64,000 nucleotides of DNA from JAOUEA01 sp963821925 (GTDB lineage Bacteria; Actinomycetota; UBA4738; HRBIN12), in assembly GCA_963821925.1 (NCBI GenBank), contig CAWGFO010000009.1, positions 372,001 to 436,000 of the forward strand. The letters run 5' to 3'. Position numbers and translations under genes: made by a program. The notes below the pieces were generated by a model that ran no database searches, was not told where the DNA came from, and worked only from the letters and a program-made list of their open reading frames with translations. Within the stretch, counting starts at the first letter, position 1. Each line of letters begins with the position of its first letter. Below, in pieces: positions 55,806-64,000 of the stretch.

Positions 55806-58800
55806 GTGAGCCTGAGGGCCTTCTCCCCCGCCGTTCGCGCCTGGTTCGAGGCGTCGTTCGACGCGCCCACGAAGGCCCAGTCACGCGGATGGGCGGCGAT
55901 CGCCGACGGCGACCACACGCTGATCCTCGCCCCCACCGGATCGGGCAAGACGCTGGCGGCGTTCCTGTGGGCGATCGACCGCCTCGCGGTCGAGCCGCCG
56001 CCCGATGCCGACCGCCGGACCCGGGTGCTCTACATCTCGCCGCTGCGTGCGCTCGCGGTCGACGTCGAGAAGAACCTGCGGGCGCCCCTCACCGGGATCC
56101 GGCACGCGGCCGAACGCCTGTCAGAGCCGCTGGCACACGAGCCCGTCGTGGGCGTCCGGACCGGCGACACCCCCGCGAACGAGCGCCGCAAGCTCCTGAA
56201 GTCCCCGCCCGACATCCTGATCACGACGCCGGAGTCGCTCTACCTGATGCTCACCTCCTCGGCCCGCGAGACCCTGCGCGGCGTGCGGTGGGTCATCGTG
56301 GACGAGATCCACGCGCTCGCGGCCACGAAGCGCGGCGCCCATCTCGCGCTCTCCCTCGAGCGGCTGGACGACATCAGCGAGACGCCCCCGCAGCGGATCG
56401 GCCTGTCGGCCACGCAGCGGCCGCTCGAGGAGATCGCGCGATTCCTGGGAGGACAGGAGACCGACGGCGCGCCGCGGCCGGTCACGATCGTCGACGCAGG
56501 GCACCGTAAGCCGATGGAGCTCACGGTCGAGGTCCCCGTCGACGACATGTCCGAGCTCGGTGCGGTCAGCGAGCCGCCCCAGCGTCAGCCGATCCAGCTC
56601 GGACCCGCCGGGATCGGCACGTCGCCGTCGCAGGGGTCGATCTGGCCGTCGATCCATCCGCGACTGCTGGAGCTGATCCGCGCGCACCGTTCGACGATCG
56701 TCTTCGTGAACGCCCGGCGGCTGGCCGAGCGACTGGCCGCCCGGCTGAACGAGCTCGCCGGCGAGGACCTCGTGCGCGCCCACCACGGCTCGCTCGCCCG
56801 GGAGCAGCGCCTCGAGGTGGAAGACGCCCTGAAGGGCGGCACGCTCCGCGCGATCGTCGCGACCTCGTCCCTCGAGCTCGGGATCGACATGGGCGCGGTG
56901 GACCTGGTCGTCCAGGTGGAGTCGCCGGGCTCCGTCGCGAGCGGTCTCCAGCGGATCGGCCGCGCGGGCCACCAGGTGGGCGAGCCGAGCAAGGGCACGA
57001 TCTTCCCGAAGTTCCGCGGGGATCTGCTCGAGGTGGCGGTGGTCGCCGAACGGATGCTCGCCGGCAAGATCGAGGAGACGCGCTACCCGCGGAACCCGCT
57101 CGACGTGCTCGCGCAGCAGCTCGTCGCGATGTGCGCGGTCGACGAGTGGCGCGTCGACGACCTCGAGGCCGCCGTCCGACGTTCGGCGAACTTCGCGGAC
57201 CTCTCGCACGACGTGTTCCTGGCGGTGCTCGACCTGCTGGCTGGGCGCTACCCGAGCGACGGCTTCGCGGAGCTGCGTCCCCGGCTCGTGTGGGATCGCG
57301 CCGGCGGGACGGTTCGCGCGCGTGAGGGCGCCGGCCGGCTCGCGATCACCTCGGGCGGCACGATCCCCGACCGCGGCCTGTTCGGCGTGTTCCTGCCCGA
57401 CGGCGCTCGTGTCGGCGAGCTCGACGAGGAGATGGTGTACGAGTCGCGCAAGGGCGAGATCTTCATGCTCGGCGCGTCGTCGTGGCGGATCGAGGACATC
57501 ACCTACGACCGCGTGATCGTCTCGCCGGCGCCCGGTGAGCCCGGGAAGATGCCGTTCTGGAAGGGCGACAAGCCCGGACGTCCGATCGAGCTGGGACGCG
57601 CGATCGGCGCGTTCACCCGCGAGCTGCGCGGGTCCAAGCGCGAGCCCGCGCTCGCGAAGCTCCAGGCCGACCTCGGGCTCGACGAGCGCGCCGCCCGGAA
57701 CCTCGTCGCGTACCTCGACGACCAGGCCGAGGCGACCGGCGCCGTGCCCGACGACCGCACCGTCGTGGTCGAGCGGTTCCGCGACGAGCTCGGCGACTGG
57801 CGGATGTGCCTCCTGTCGCCCTTCGGGCAGCGGGTGCACGCGCCGTGGGGACTCGCGATCGAGCAGCGGCTGCTCGATCGGTTCGGCCCGGGCGCGCAGG
57901 TGCTGTGGGGCGACGACGGCATCGTCGTTCGCCTGCCCGAGGCCGTGGACCGGATCCCCGTCGAGGACCTCGTATTCGACCCCGACGAGATCGAGGAGGC
58001 CGTCGTCGCGGCGCTCCCGGGCACCGCGATGTTCGCCAGCGCTTTCCGCGAGGCGAGTGCTCGGGCGTTGCTGCTCCCCCGCCAGCGGCCGGGCAAGCGC
58101 ACCCCCCTCTGGATGCAGCGCCAGCGGAGCGCGGACCTGCTGAGCGAGGCCGCGAAGCACCCGACGTTTCCGATGCTGCTCGAGACCACGCGGGAGTGCC
58201 TGAAGGACGTGTTCGACGTGCCGGCCCTCCGCGAGGTCATGGCCGACCTGCGTTCGCGCCGGACCAAGCTGATCGCGGTCGACACCGAGACGGCGTCACC
58301 GTTCGCGCAGTCGCTGCTGTTCCGCTGGGTCTCGGTCTTCATGTACGAGGGCGACGCACCGCTCGCGGAACGCCGGGCCGCCGCGCTCTCGCTCGACCGT
58401 GACCTGTTGCGCGAGCTGCTCGGCACCGAGGAGCTGCGCGAGCTGCTCGACCCGCGGGCGATCGACGAGGTCGAGCTGGAGCTCCAGTGGCTCGCCGACG
58501 GCCGGCACGCCCGCTCCGCCGACGGCACGGCCGACCTGCTTCGGGACATCGGGCCGCTCCGCGAGGACGAGATCGGCGCGCGGGTCGAGGGCGACGTGCC
58601 GGCGTGGCTCGCGCGCCTCGTCGAGGAGGGCCGGGCGATCCGGGTCAAGGTCGGCGGCGAGGACCGGCTCGCCGCCGTCGAGGACGCGGCCGCCCTCCGG
58701 GACGCGCTCGGCACCGCACTGCCGATCGGCCTGCCCGGTGTGTTCACCGAGCCGAGCGAGCGACCGCTGGAACGGCTCCTCGCCCGGTACGCCCGCACCC

Positions 58801-60248
58801 ACGGCCCGTTCGAGGGGCACGAGGCCGCGGCCCGGCTGGGCGCCGGCGAGGATCGGGTCCGCGCGGCCCTTGAATCGCTCGAGGACGAGGGCCGCCTCGT
58901 GCACGGCGGATTCCGGCCGGGCGGCGTGGACCGCGAATGGGTCGACGTCGAGGTCCTGCGGCGGATCCGGCAACGGTCGCTCGCGGCGCTCCGCAAGGAG
59001 GTCGAGCCGGTCGACGCCGCGACGTTCGCGCGGTTCCTGCCGGCGTGGCAGGGTGCCGACCGGCCGCGCGGCGGCGTCGACGCGTTGACCGAGGCGATCG
59101 CCCGGCTGCAGGGCGCCGCGGTGCCCGCTTCGATCCTCGAGACCGACGTGCTGCCCGCACGGGTGCGCGGCTACCGCGGTGCCGACCTCGACGCCCTGTG
59201 CGCGAGCGGCGACGTGGTGTGGGTGGGAGCCGGGTCCCTCGGCTCCGACGACGGGCGCATCACGCTCGCCTTCCGCGACGGGCTCGGCCTGCTCGATCCG
59301 GCCCCGGTCGACCGCCCCGAGGGAGATCTGCACGACGCGATCCGCGAGCACCTCGGGTCCAGGGGCGCCTCGTTCTGGCCCGATCTCGTCGCGGCAGTCG
59401 GGACCGCGAGCGAGCGCGTCCTGCTCGGCGCGCTGTGGGACCTGGTCTGGGCCGGCGAGGTCACGAACGACACGCTCGCGCCCCTGCGCGCGTTCGTGAA
59501 AGGCGCCTCGTCGAAGGTCCGCGCGCCTCGGCCAGGGCACCGGCCGAGACCGGGCGCGCTCCGCCGTGTCGGGCCGCCGGCCGGCGGCGGTCGGTGGTCG
59601 CTCGTCGCGCCGCTCCGGGAGCCGTCGCCGTCGCCGACCGAGCTCGCGCACGCGCGAGCGCTCCAGTTGCTGGACCGGCACGGCGTGGTGACGCGTGAAT
59701 CGGTGCTCGCCGAGAACGCCCCCGGAGGCTTCGCCGGCGTCTACCCCGTGCTGAAGGCGATGGAGGAGGCCGGCAAGGTCCGGCGCGGGTACTTCGTGGC
59801 CGGGCTCGGCGCGGCGCAGTTCGCGATGCCGGGCGCGGTGGACCGCCTGCGCTCCCTCCGCGAGCGTCAGGGAGGCGCAGACGCAGACGGTGAGGAGGGC
59901 CCGCAGGTCGTGACACTGGCCGCCGCCGATCCCGCCCAACCGTACGGCGCCGCGGTCCCGTGGCCGGCCTCGGCCGGACGCCCGGCGCGCGCCGCGGGGG
60001 CGTTCGTCGTGCTCCGCGACGGTTCGCCGGTCGCGTACCTCGAGCGCGGGGCGCGGAGCGTGCTGACGTTCGGCGCGCCCGCCGACCGCTGGGCGGACGC
60101 GATCGTTGGCCTCGTGAAGGACGGCCGCCTCCGCCGGATCGAGCTTCACAGGATCGACGGCGAGCCCGTCGCCGACCACGCGGAGCTCGACCGGCTGCGG
60201 GCGGCCGGGTTCGACGACGGCTACCGCGGGCTCACGGCGCGCGGGTAG
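55806..60248 (+). CDS. lhr: Lhr-family ATP-dependent DNA helicase
   Basis: The 1480-residue protein has the family's full length. The SF2 core includes the Q-motif region (FDAPTKAQSRGWAAI), Walker A LAPTGSGKT (42-49), motif Ib TPESLYLML, DEIH at 166-169 (VIVDEIHALA), motif III LSATQRPLEE, motif V ATSSLELGIDMGAVDLVVQV and motif VI QRIGRAGHQ. A WH and beta-barrel domain (450-900) and a long C-terminal region (900-1480) follow as in mycobacterial Lhr, which unwinds RNA:DNA hybrids and responds to DNA damage. It lies 12 bp before a Nei glycosylase gene, a repair operon. Confidence 0.95.
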   Translation: MSLRAFSPAVRAWFEASFDAPTKAQSRGWAAIADGDHTLILAPTGSGKTLAAFLWAIDRLAVEPPPDADRRTRVLYISPLRALAVDVEKNLRAPLTGIRHAAERLSEPLAHEPVVGVRTGDTPANERRKLLKSPPDILITTPESLYLMLTSSARETLRGVRWVIVDEIHALAATKRGAHLALSLERLDDISETPPQRIGLSATQRPLEEIARFLGGQETDGAPRPVTIVDAGHRKPMELTVEVPVDDMSELGAVSEPPQRQPIQLGPAGIGTSPSQGSIWPSIHPRLLELIRAHRSTIVFVNARRLAERLAARLNELAGEDLVRAHHGSLAREQRLEVEDALKGGTLRAIVATSSLELGIDMGAVDLVVQVESPGSVASGLQRIGRAGHQVGEPSKGTIFPKFRGDLLEVAVVAERMLAGKIEETRYPRNPLDVLAQQLVAMCAVDEWRVDDLEAAVRRSANFADLSHDVFLAVLDLLAGRYPSDGFAELRPRLVWDRAGGTVRAREGAGRLAITSGGTIPDRGLFGVFLPDGARVGELDEEMVYESRKGEIFMLGASSWRIEDITYDRVIVSPAPGEPGKMPFWKGDKPGRPIELGRAIGAFTRELRGSKREPALAKLQADLGLDERAARNLVAYLDDQAEATGAVPDDRTVVVERFRDELGDWRMCLLSPFGQRVHAPWGLAIEQRLLDRFGPGAQVLWGDDGIVVRLPEAVDRIPVEDLVFDPDEIEEAVVAALPGTAMFASAFREASARALLLPRQRPGKRTPLWMQRQRSADLLSEAAKHPTFPMLLETTRECLKDVFDVPALREVMADLRSRRTKLIAVDTETASPFAQSLLFRWVSVFMYEGDAPLAERRAAALSLDRDLLRELLGTEELRELLDPRAIDEVELELQWLADGRHARSADGTADLLRDIGPLREDEIGARVEGDVPAWLARLVEEGRAIRVKVGGEDRLAAVEDAAALRDALGTALPIGLPGVFTEPSERPLERLLARYARTHGPFEGHEAAARLGAGEDRVRAALESLEDEGRLVHGGFRPGGVDREWVDVEVLRRIRQRSLAALRKEVEPVDAATFARFLPAWQGADRPRGGVDALTEAIARLQGAAVPASILETDVLPARVRGYRGADLDALCASGDVVWVGAGSLGSDDGRITLAFRDGLGLLDPAPVDRPEGDLHDAIREHLGSRGASFWPDLVAAVGTASERVLLGALWDLVWAGEVTNDTLAPLRAFVKGASSKVRAPRPGHRPRPGALRRVGPPAGGGRWSLVAPLREPSPSPTELAHARALQLLDRHGVVTRESVLAENAPGGFAGVYPVLKAMEEAGKVRRGYFVAGLGAAQFAMPGAVDRLRSLRERQGGADADGEEGPQVVTLAAADPAQPYGAAVPWPASAGRPARAAGAFVVLRDGSPVAYLERGARSVLTFGAPADRWADAIVGLVKDGRLRRIELHRIDGEPVADHAELDRLRAAGFDDGYRGLTARG

Positions 60249-60260
60249 CCCGAGCCGCCG

Positions 60261-61051
60261 ATGCCCGAGGGCGACACGATCCACCGAACGGCCGCCCGGA
60301 TCCGCGCGTCGTTCGGCGGTGACCCGCTCACGGCCTTCGCGGCCCGTACGTCCGGCATCGTCCCCGGCGTCGCGCCTCCCGGGCCCGGCGACACGATCCT
60401 GTCCGTCGAGGCTCGAGGCAAGCACCTCCTGATCCGGTTCGGGAACGGCGCGACCCTGCACACCCACCTGGGGATGCTCGGCGCCTGGCGCGTGCGGGCG
60501 GGCGGCGCGACTCCCGCGCTCCCCCGCGCCCGGACCGGCGTCGCGATGGCGACACGGCGGGCGGGCGCGGTGTGTCGGTCCGCGCCGACCGTCGAGCTCC
60601 TCGACGACGCCTCGGTGCGACGCCATGCGGTACTACGGGCGCTCGGGCCTGACCTGTGCCTGCCCGACATCGACCTGGACGCGGTGATCGGCCGCCTCAC
60701 GTCCGTCGACGCCGCGACCCCGGTCGGCGCGGTCCTGCTCGACCAGCGGATCGCCGCGGGCATCGGCAACGTCTATCGCGCCGAAGTCCTGTGGGCCTGC
60801 GGGTCGACCCCTGGACCCCTGTCGGCACGCTCTCCGGCGAGGCGACGCGGGACGTGTACGCGACCGCCGCCCACCTGCTGCAGGCGAACCTCACGATCCG
60901 CGGGCCACGTCGGACCGTGCCCGAGGGGCTCGCCGTGTACGAGCGAGCCGGCCGTCCCTGCCGCCGCTGCGGGACGCCGATCCGGGTCGCGCCGATCGGC
61001 GACCCCCCGCGCTCGGCATGGTGGTGCCCCTCCTGCCAGACTCGAGGGTGA
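60261..61051 (+). pseudogene. nei: Endonuclease VIII-like DNA glycosylase (Fpg/Nei) with a one-base frameshift
   Basis: ATG 60261 begins MPEGDTIHRTAARIRASFGG, the catalytic Pro2-Glu3 of Nei/Fpg glycosylases, followed by VEARGKHLLIRFGNGATLHT, HLGMLGAWRVR and LLDQRIAAGIGNVYRAEVLW. At 60801-60803 the frame breaks: AEVLWACG should continue VDPWTPVGTLSGEATRDVY, AAHLLQANLTIRGPRRT and PCRRCGTPIRVAPIG, WWCPSCQTRG (the four-cysteine zinc finger), which is in the frame reached by one extra G in the GGG run. The reconstructed protein has about 263 residues. It removes oxidised pyrimidines. As written the last third is lost, including the zinc finger; the stop overlaps the ATG of the next gene. Confidence 0.85.
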
Positions 61052-62622
61052 TGGACACCACCGCCGCGGGGTCCCGCTGGGCGATCGCCACGCCACATAC
61101 GCTCGCGACCGAGGCCGGCGCCGAGGCGTTCGAACGCGGCGGGAACGCGATCGATGCCGCCCTCGCGGCCGCCACGACGCTCGCGGTCGTGTACCCGCAC
61201 ATGTGCGGGGTCGGAGGGGATCTCTTCGCCCTGGTCCAGCGGCCCGACGGCGCCGTGACCGCCGTGAACTCGAGCGGACGGGCGCCCGCCGGCGCCGACG
61301 CCGACCTCGTCCGCGGGCTCACGGGCGGCCACGCGATGCCCGTGCGCGGCGCGCACACCGTGACCGTGCCCGGTGCGGTCGCGGGCTGGCGCGCGCTGCA
61401 CGACCAGGGCGCCGTGCTCGATTGGGATACCGCGTTCGAGCGGGCGCGTCCGTACGCGAGGGACGGCGCGCCCGTGGCGCCGGGCCTCGCGGAGACGCTC
61501 GCCGACGAGCCGACCCTCGCGGCCGACCCCGGCATGGCGTCCGTGTTCTTCCCCGGTGGGTCCGCGCTGACCGAGGGCGCGACCTTCGGCCAACCGGCGC
61601 TCGCCGCGACGCTCGACGCGATCGCCGCGGAGGGACCCGACGCCATGTACCGGGGCGAGATCGGACGGCGCTACGGGGCCGGCCTGGCGCGCGCCGGCGT
61701 CCCGATCGTCCTCGCGGACTTCGAGGCGCACCGCGCCGACCTCCTGCCTCCGCTCCGCGGCCGCTACCGCGAGCTCGATCTGTCCGTCGTGCCGCCGAAC
61801 TCGCAGGGGTTCGTGCTGGTCCAGATCCTGGCGCTCGTCGAGCGGTTGGGCATCGACCCCGACCCGTTCGGCCCCGACGCCGCGATCCTCGCGCGGATCA
61901 TGGGCGCCACGGCCGCCGATCGGGACCGCCATCTCGCCGACCCCGACCGCATGGTCGTGCACCCGTCCACGCTGCTCGACGACGGTCACATAGCGGGCCT
62001 CGCCGACGAGGTCCGCACCGCCGGCGAGACGGCCGCGCCGCGCACGCCCTCGGGCGACACGATCGCCCTCGTCACGGCCGACGCCGAGGGCCACGCCGTC
62101 TCACTGATCCAGAGCCTGTTCGACGCGTTCGGCTCCGGGATCCTCGAACCCGCCACCGGGATCGTCGCGCACGACCGCGGGGGGTGCTTCACCCTCGAGC
62201 CCGGCCACCCGAACGAGTTGCGCGGCGGCGCTCGTCCCGCCCACACCTTGATGCCCGCGCTCGCGCATCGCGAGGGCCGACTCGCGGCCGTGGCCGGCAC
62301 GATGGGCGGCTACGCGCAGCCCCAGATCAACGCGATGACCCTGATCCGGGCGTTCGACCTGGGCATGACGCCTGCCGAGGCGGTCGCGACCCCGCGCTGG
62401 CTCGTGCACGGGATGGACCCGTCATCGGAGCGCAGCGCGATCCTCGGCGAGAGCGACGTGCCCGGGCCGACGCTCGCCACGCTCAGGGACGGGGGTTTCG
62501 AGGTCGATACCGTCGGGGTACGGGACGGGTCGGTGGGCCACGCTCACCTGATCCGCATGACCGAGGACGGTCTGGTGGCCGGGAGCGATCCGCGTTCGGA
62601 CGGAGGTGCGCTGGCCGGATGA
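61051..62622 (+). CDS. Gamma-glutamyltransferase
   Basis: ATG 61051 overlaps the Nei stop in TGATG; the 523-residue protein reads RWAIATPHTLATEAGAEAFE, the small-subunit N-terminus at the conserved nucleophile-bearing T (PSGDTIALVTADAEGHAVSL) and GYAQPQINAMTLIRAFDLGM. Upstream are DAALAAATTLAVVYPHMCGV and FALVQRPDGAVTAVNSSGRA. The family cleaves and transfers the gamma-glutamyl group of glutathione and related peptides after self-cleavage. No signal peptide is present, unlike the secreted E. coli GGT, so it may work in the cytoplasm on mycothiol-like or peptide substrates. Confidence 0.9.
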   Translation: MDTTAAGSRWAIATPHTLATEAGAEAFERGGNAIDAALAAATTLAVVYPHMCGVGGDLFALVQRPDGAVTAVNSSGRAPAGADADLVRGLTGGHAMPVRGAHTVTVPGAVAGWRALHDQGAVLDWDTAFERARPYARDGAPVAPGLAETLADEPTLAADPGMASVFFPGGSALTEGATFGQPALAATLDAIAAEGPDAMYRGEIGRRYGAGLARAGVPIVLADFEAHRADLLPPLRGRYRELDLSVVPPNSQGFVLVQILALVERLGIDPDPFGPDAAILARIMGATAADRDRHLADPDRMVVHPSTLLDDGHIAGLADEVRTAGETAAPRTPSGDTIALVTADAEGHAVSLIQSLFDAFGSGILEPATGIVAHDRGGCFTLEPGHPNELRGGARPAHTLMPALAHREGRLAAVAGTMGGYAQPQINAMTLIRAFDLGMTPAEAVATPRWLVHGMDPSSERSAILGESDVPGPTLATLRDGGFEVDTVGVRDGSVGHAHLIRMTEDGLVAGSDPRSDGGALAG

Positions 62623-62650
62623 ACGCTGCAAGGAGCGAGCGCGCGCGACG

Positions 62651-64000
62651 ATGGAGAGCCAGCCGCCGGAGGGCCATGACCGGGCCGCGCGCCGTCGTTC
62701 CCGGAGCCTGATCGCCGACCTCGACGCGGTGGTCTGGGAGGCCGACGCCGCCACCGGCACCTTCGCGTACGTCAGCGACGGGATCGAACGGATCCTGGGC
62801 CTGGCGCCGACCGCCTGGATGCGAGGTCGCGAGGGGTGGCTCGCCTCGATCCATCCCGAGGACCGCGACCTGGTCGACGACGCCCGGGCGCGTGCCGCGG
62901 CGACCGGTCTCGCGTTCGATCTCACGTATCGCCTCGTGGGCGCCGACGGCGATCCCGTGCGGGTGCGGGACCTGGGGCACGCCGTTCCCGCCGAGGGTGA
63001 CCGTCCGCCGCTGCTGCGCGGGATCATCGTCCCCGCCACCGACGACGGACCCGGGGCCGAGCTCCTCGACACCGAGGCGCGGTACCGCACGCTGATCGAG
63101 CAACTTCCCGCGATCGTGTACTCCGAGGATGTCGAGAGTGACCGGCTCCGCCTCGTCTACGTGAACCCCCGCGTGCAGGAGCTGCTCGGCATCACGCCCG
63201 AGGAGTGGATCGCCGACGCAGGGGTGTGGCTCCGGATGATCCACCCCGACGACCTCGACCGGGTCCGCCGCGAGAACGAGCGGACCGAGGCGACCGGCGA
63301 GCCGTTCTCGATCGAGTACCGGATGATCGCGCGCGACGGACGCGTGGTGTGGTTCCGCGACGAGGCCGTGCTCGTGTGCGACGAGGCCGACGGCACCCCC
63401 CGCTACTGGCAGGGCGTGATGATCGACATCACCGACCGCAAGGCCGCGGAGACCCAGCTGGCCGAGGCCGAGGCCCGGTACCGGGCGCTCGTGGAGCAGA
63501 CGCCCACGATCACCTACATCGACGCGCTCGAAGGCCCGGCCAGCACGCTCTACATCAGCCCGCAGACCACGACGATCCTCGGCTACTCGCCCCAGGACTG
63601 GTACGACGACCCGAACCTGTGGAGCACGATCGTCCATCCGGAGGACCGGGAACGGACCGCGAACCCCGATCCCGATCTGGCCGACGCCGTGTACCGGCTC
63701 GTCGCGCGCGACGGACGCGTGGTGTGGGTGCACGACCAGGCGCGACTGATCACGGACGACGCCGGCGAGCCGATGTACTGGCAGGGCGTCCTCGTGGACA
63801 TCACCGAACAGAAGCGCGCGGAGGCGCTCGAGGCCGACCTGGCGTCGGAGCGGCAGGCCGCCCACGAGCTGCGCGAGGCCGACGAGCTGAAGAACACCTT
63901 CCTCCAGGCGGTCGCGCACGACCTGCGCTCGCCGCTCACCGCGATCCTCGGGCTCTCGGGCACGCTCGAGCGGGACGAGATCGACCTCGACCGGGACGAT
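62651..64000 (+). CDS. Multi-PAS histidine kinase, C-terminus outside window
   Basis: ATG 62651 starts a frame that runs to the right edge (450 residues seen). It has no membrane helix. PAS1 (20-135), PAS2 (145-265), PAS3 (275-390) and the HisKA with H423 (LQAVAHDLRSPLTAIL) are visible; the ATPase lies outside. PAS3 retains the pattern seen in the kinase at 24.1 kb (YISPQTT, VHPEDRE, ARDGRVVWV). The two kinases therefore share a lineage of repeated PAS units; this one lacks the transmembrane region. The partner regulator is unknown. Confidence 0.9.
   Translation, partial: MESQPPEGHDRAARRRSRSLIADLDAVVWEADAATGTFAYVSDGIERILGLAPTAWMRGREGWLASIHPEDRDLVDDARARAAATGLAFDLTYRLVGADGDPVRVRDLGHAVPAEGDRPPLLRGIIVPATDDGPGAELLDTEARYRTLIEQLPAIVYSEDVESDRLRLVYVNPRVQELLGITPEEWIADAGVWLRMIHPDDLDRVRRENERTEATGEPFSIEYRMIARDGRVVWFRDEAVLVCDEADGTPRYWQGVMIDITDRKAAETQLAEAEARYRALVEQTPTITYIDALEGPASTLYISPQTTTILGYSPQDWYDDPNLWSTIVHPEDRERTANPDPDLADAVYRLVARDGRVVWVHDQARLITDDAGEPMYWQGVLVDITEQKRAEALEADLASERQAAHELREADELKNTFLQAVAHDLRSPLTAILGLSGTLERDEIDLDRDD

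Overview
The window reads as chromosomal DNA of a high-GC (roughly 68-70 % by eye), probably uncultured member of the Actinomycetota. The evidence is the RNase P RNA / RNase HI / zinc-ribbon coiled-coil gene block (ordered as in mycobacteria, Rv2229c-Rv2228c), a type II truncated haemoglobin, a CsoR-CopA copper operon, LipA/LipB, frequent GTG starts, and -10-like TANNNT boxes placed 6-10 bp before start codons, as in leaderless actinobacterial transcripts. No phage, insertion sequence, CRISPR array or plasmid function is visible. The class cannot be fixed from sequence alone.

Region by region. 1-4.0 kb: a partial rhodanese, a MIP18/DUF59 Fe-S assembly factor, a NarL-type response regulator, a pseudo-receiver histidine kinase and a lipoprotein. 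4.0-11.6 kb: GcvT, then a six-gene operon for a 2-oxoacid dehydrogenase complex (E3, E1 alpha, E1 beta, E2), LipB and a methyltransferase. 11.6-18.3 kb: an exopolysaccharide locus with two sulfotransferases, a kinase-fold phosphotransferase, a polyprenyl glycosylphosphotransferase and a frameshifted Wzz/BY-kinase. 18.4-22 kb: a CnoX-like thioredoxin and the copper operon. 22-30 kb: a second E1 alpha/beta pair, a 1165-residue multi-PAS kinase, an AI-2E-type permease and LipA. 30-38 kb: rnpB, RNase HI, a zinc-ribbon protein, an orphan Flp pilin, an SDR, SURF1, a secreted phosphoesterase, truncated haemoglobin, sirtuin, a membrane methyltransferase, a cold-shock protein and YihY. 38-46.7 kb: a cNMP-binding protein, a tandem pair of alanine-dehydrogenase-like paralogues, a secreted beta-propeller, a nitroreductase, an orphan solute-binding protein, a metallophosphoesterase and a DUF1269 protein. 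46.7-51.1 kb: an accessory stretch of hypothetical and broken genes ending at tRNA-Val, whose 3' end is duplicated 834 bp away around a DHFR-like gene. 51-64 kb: zinc-cluster proteins, an amidohydrolase, an S51 peptidase, beta-helix proteins, Lhr helicase, a frameshifted Nei glycosylase, a gamma-glutamyltransferase and the start of another multi-PAS kinase.

How the genes work together: lipoate metabolism is the strongest theme. LipB and LipA attach and sulfurate the cofactor used by E2 and the glycine cleavage system, E3 re-oxidises it, and two distinct E1 heterotetramers could feed one E2/E3 core. A second theme is sensing: two long PAS kinases without adjacent regulators, plus the regulator / pseudo-receiver kinase pair.

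The most unusual observations are four genes whose frames are broken or unterminated by single-base differences (Wzz/BY-kinase, a conserved gene at 47.5-48.2 kb, nei, SURF1), two genes that appear to start at CTG behind strong ribosome-binding sites, palindromes that span both stop codons of convergent gene pairs, and a tRNA-Val-flanked mini-island. I found no clearly new multi-gene system. The best candidates for undescribed biology are the alanine-dehydrogenase-like tandem pair and the sulfotransferase/phosphotransferase polysaccharide locus.
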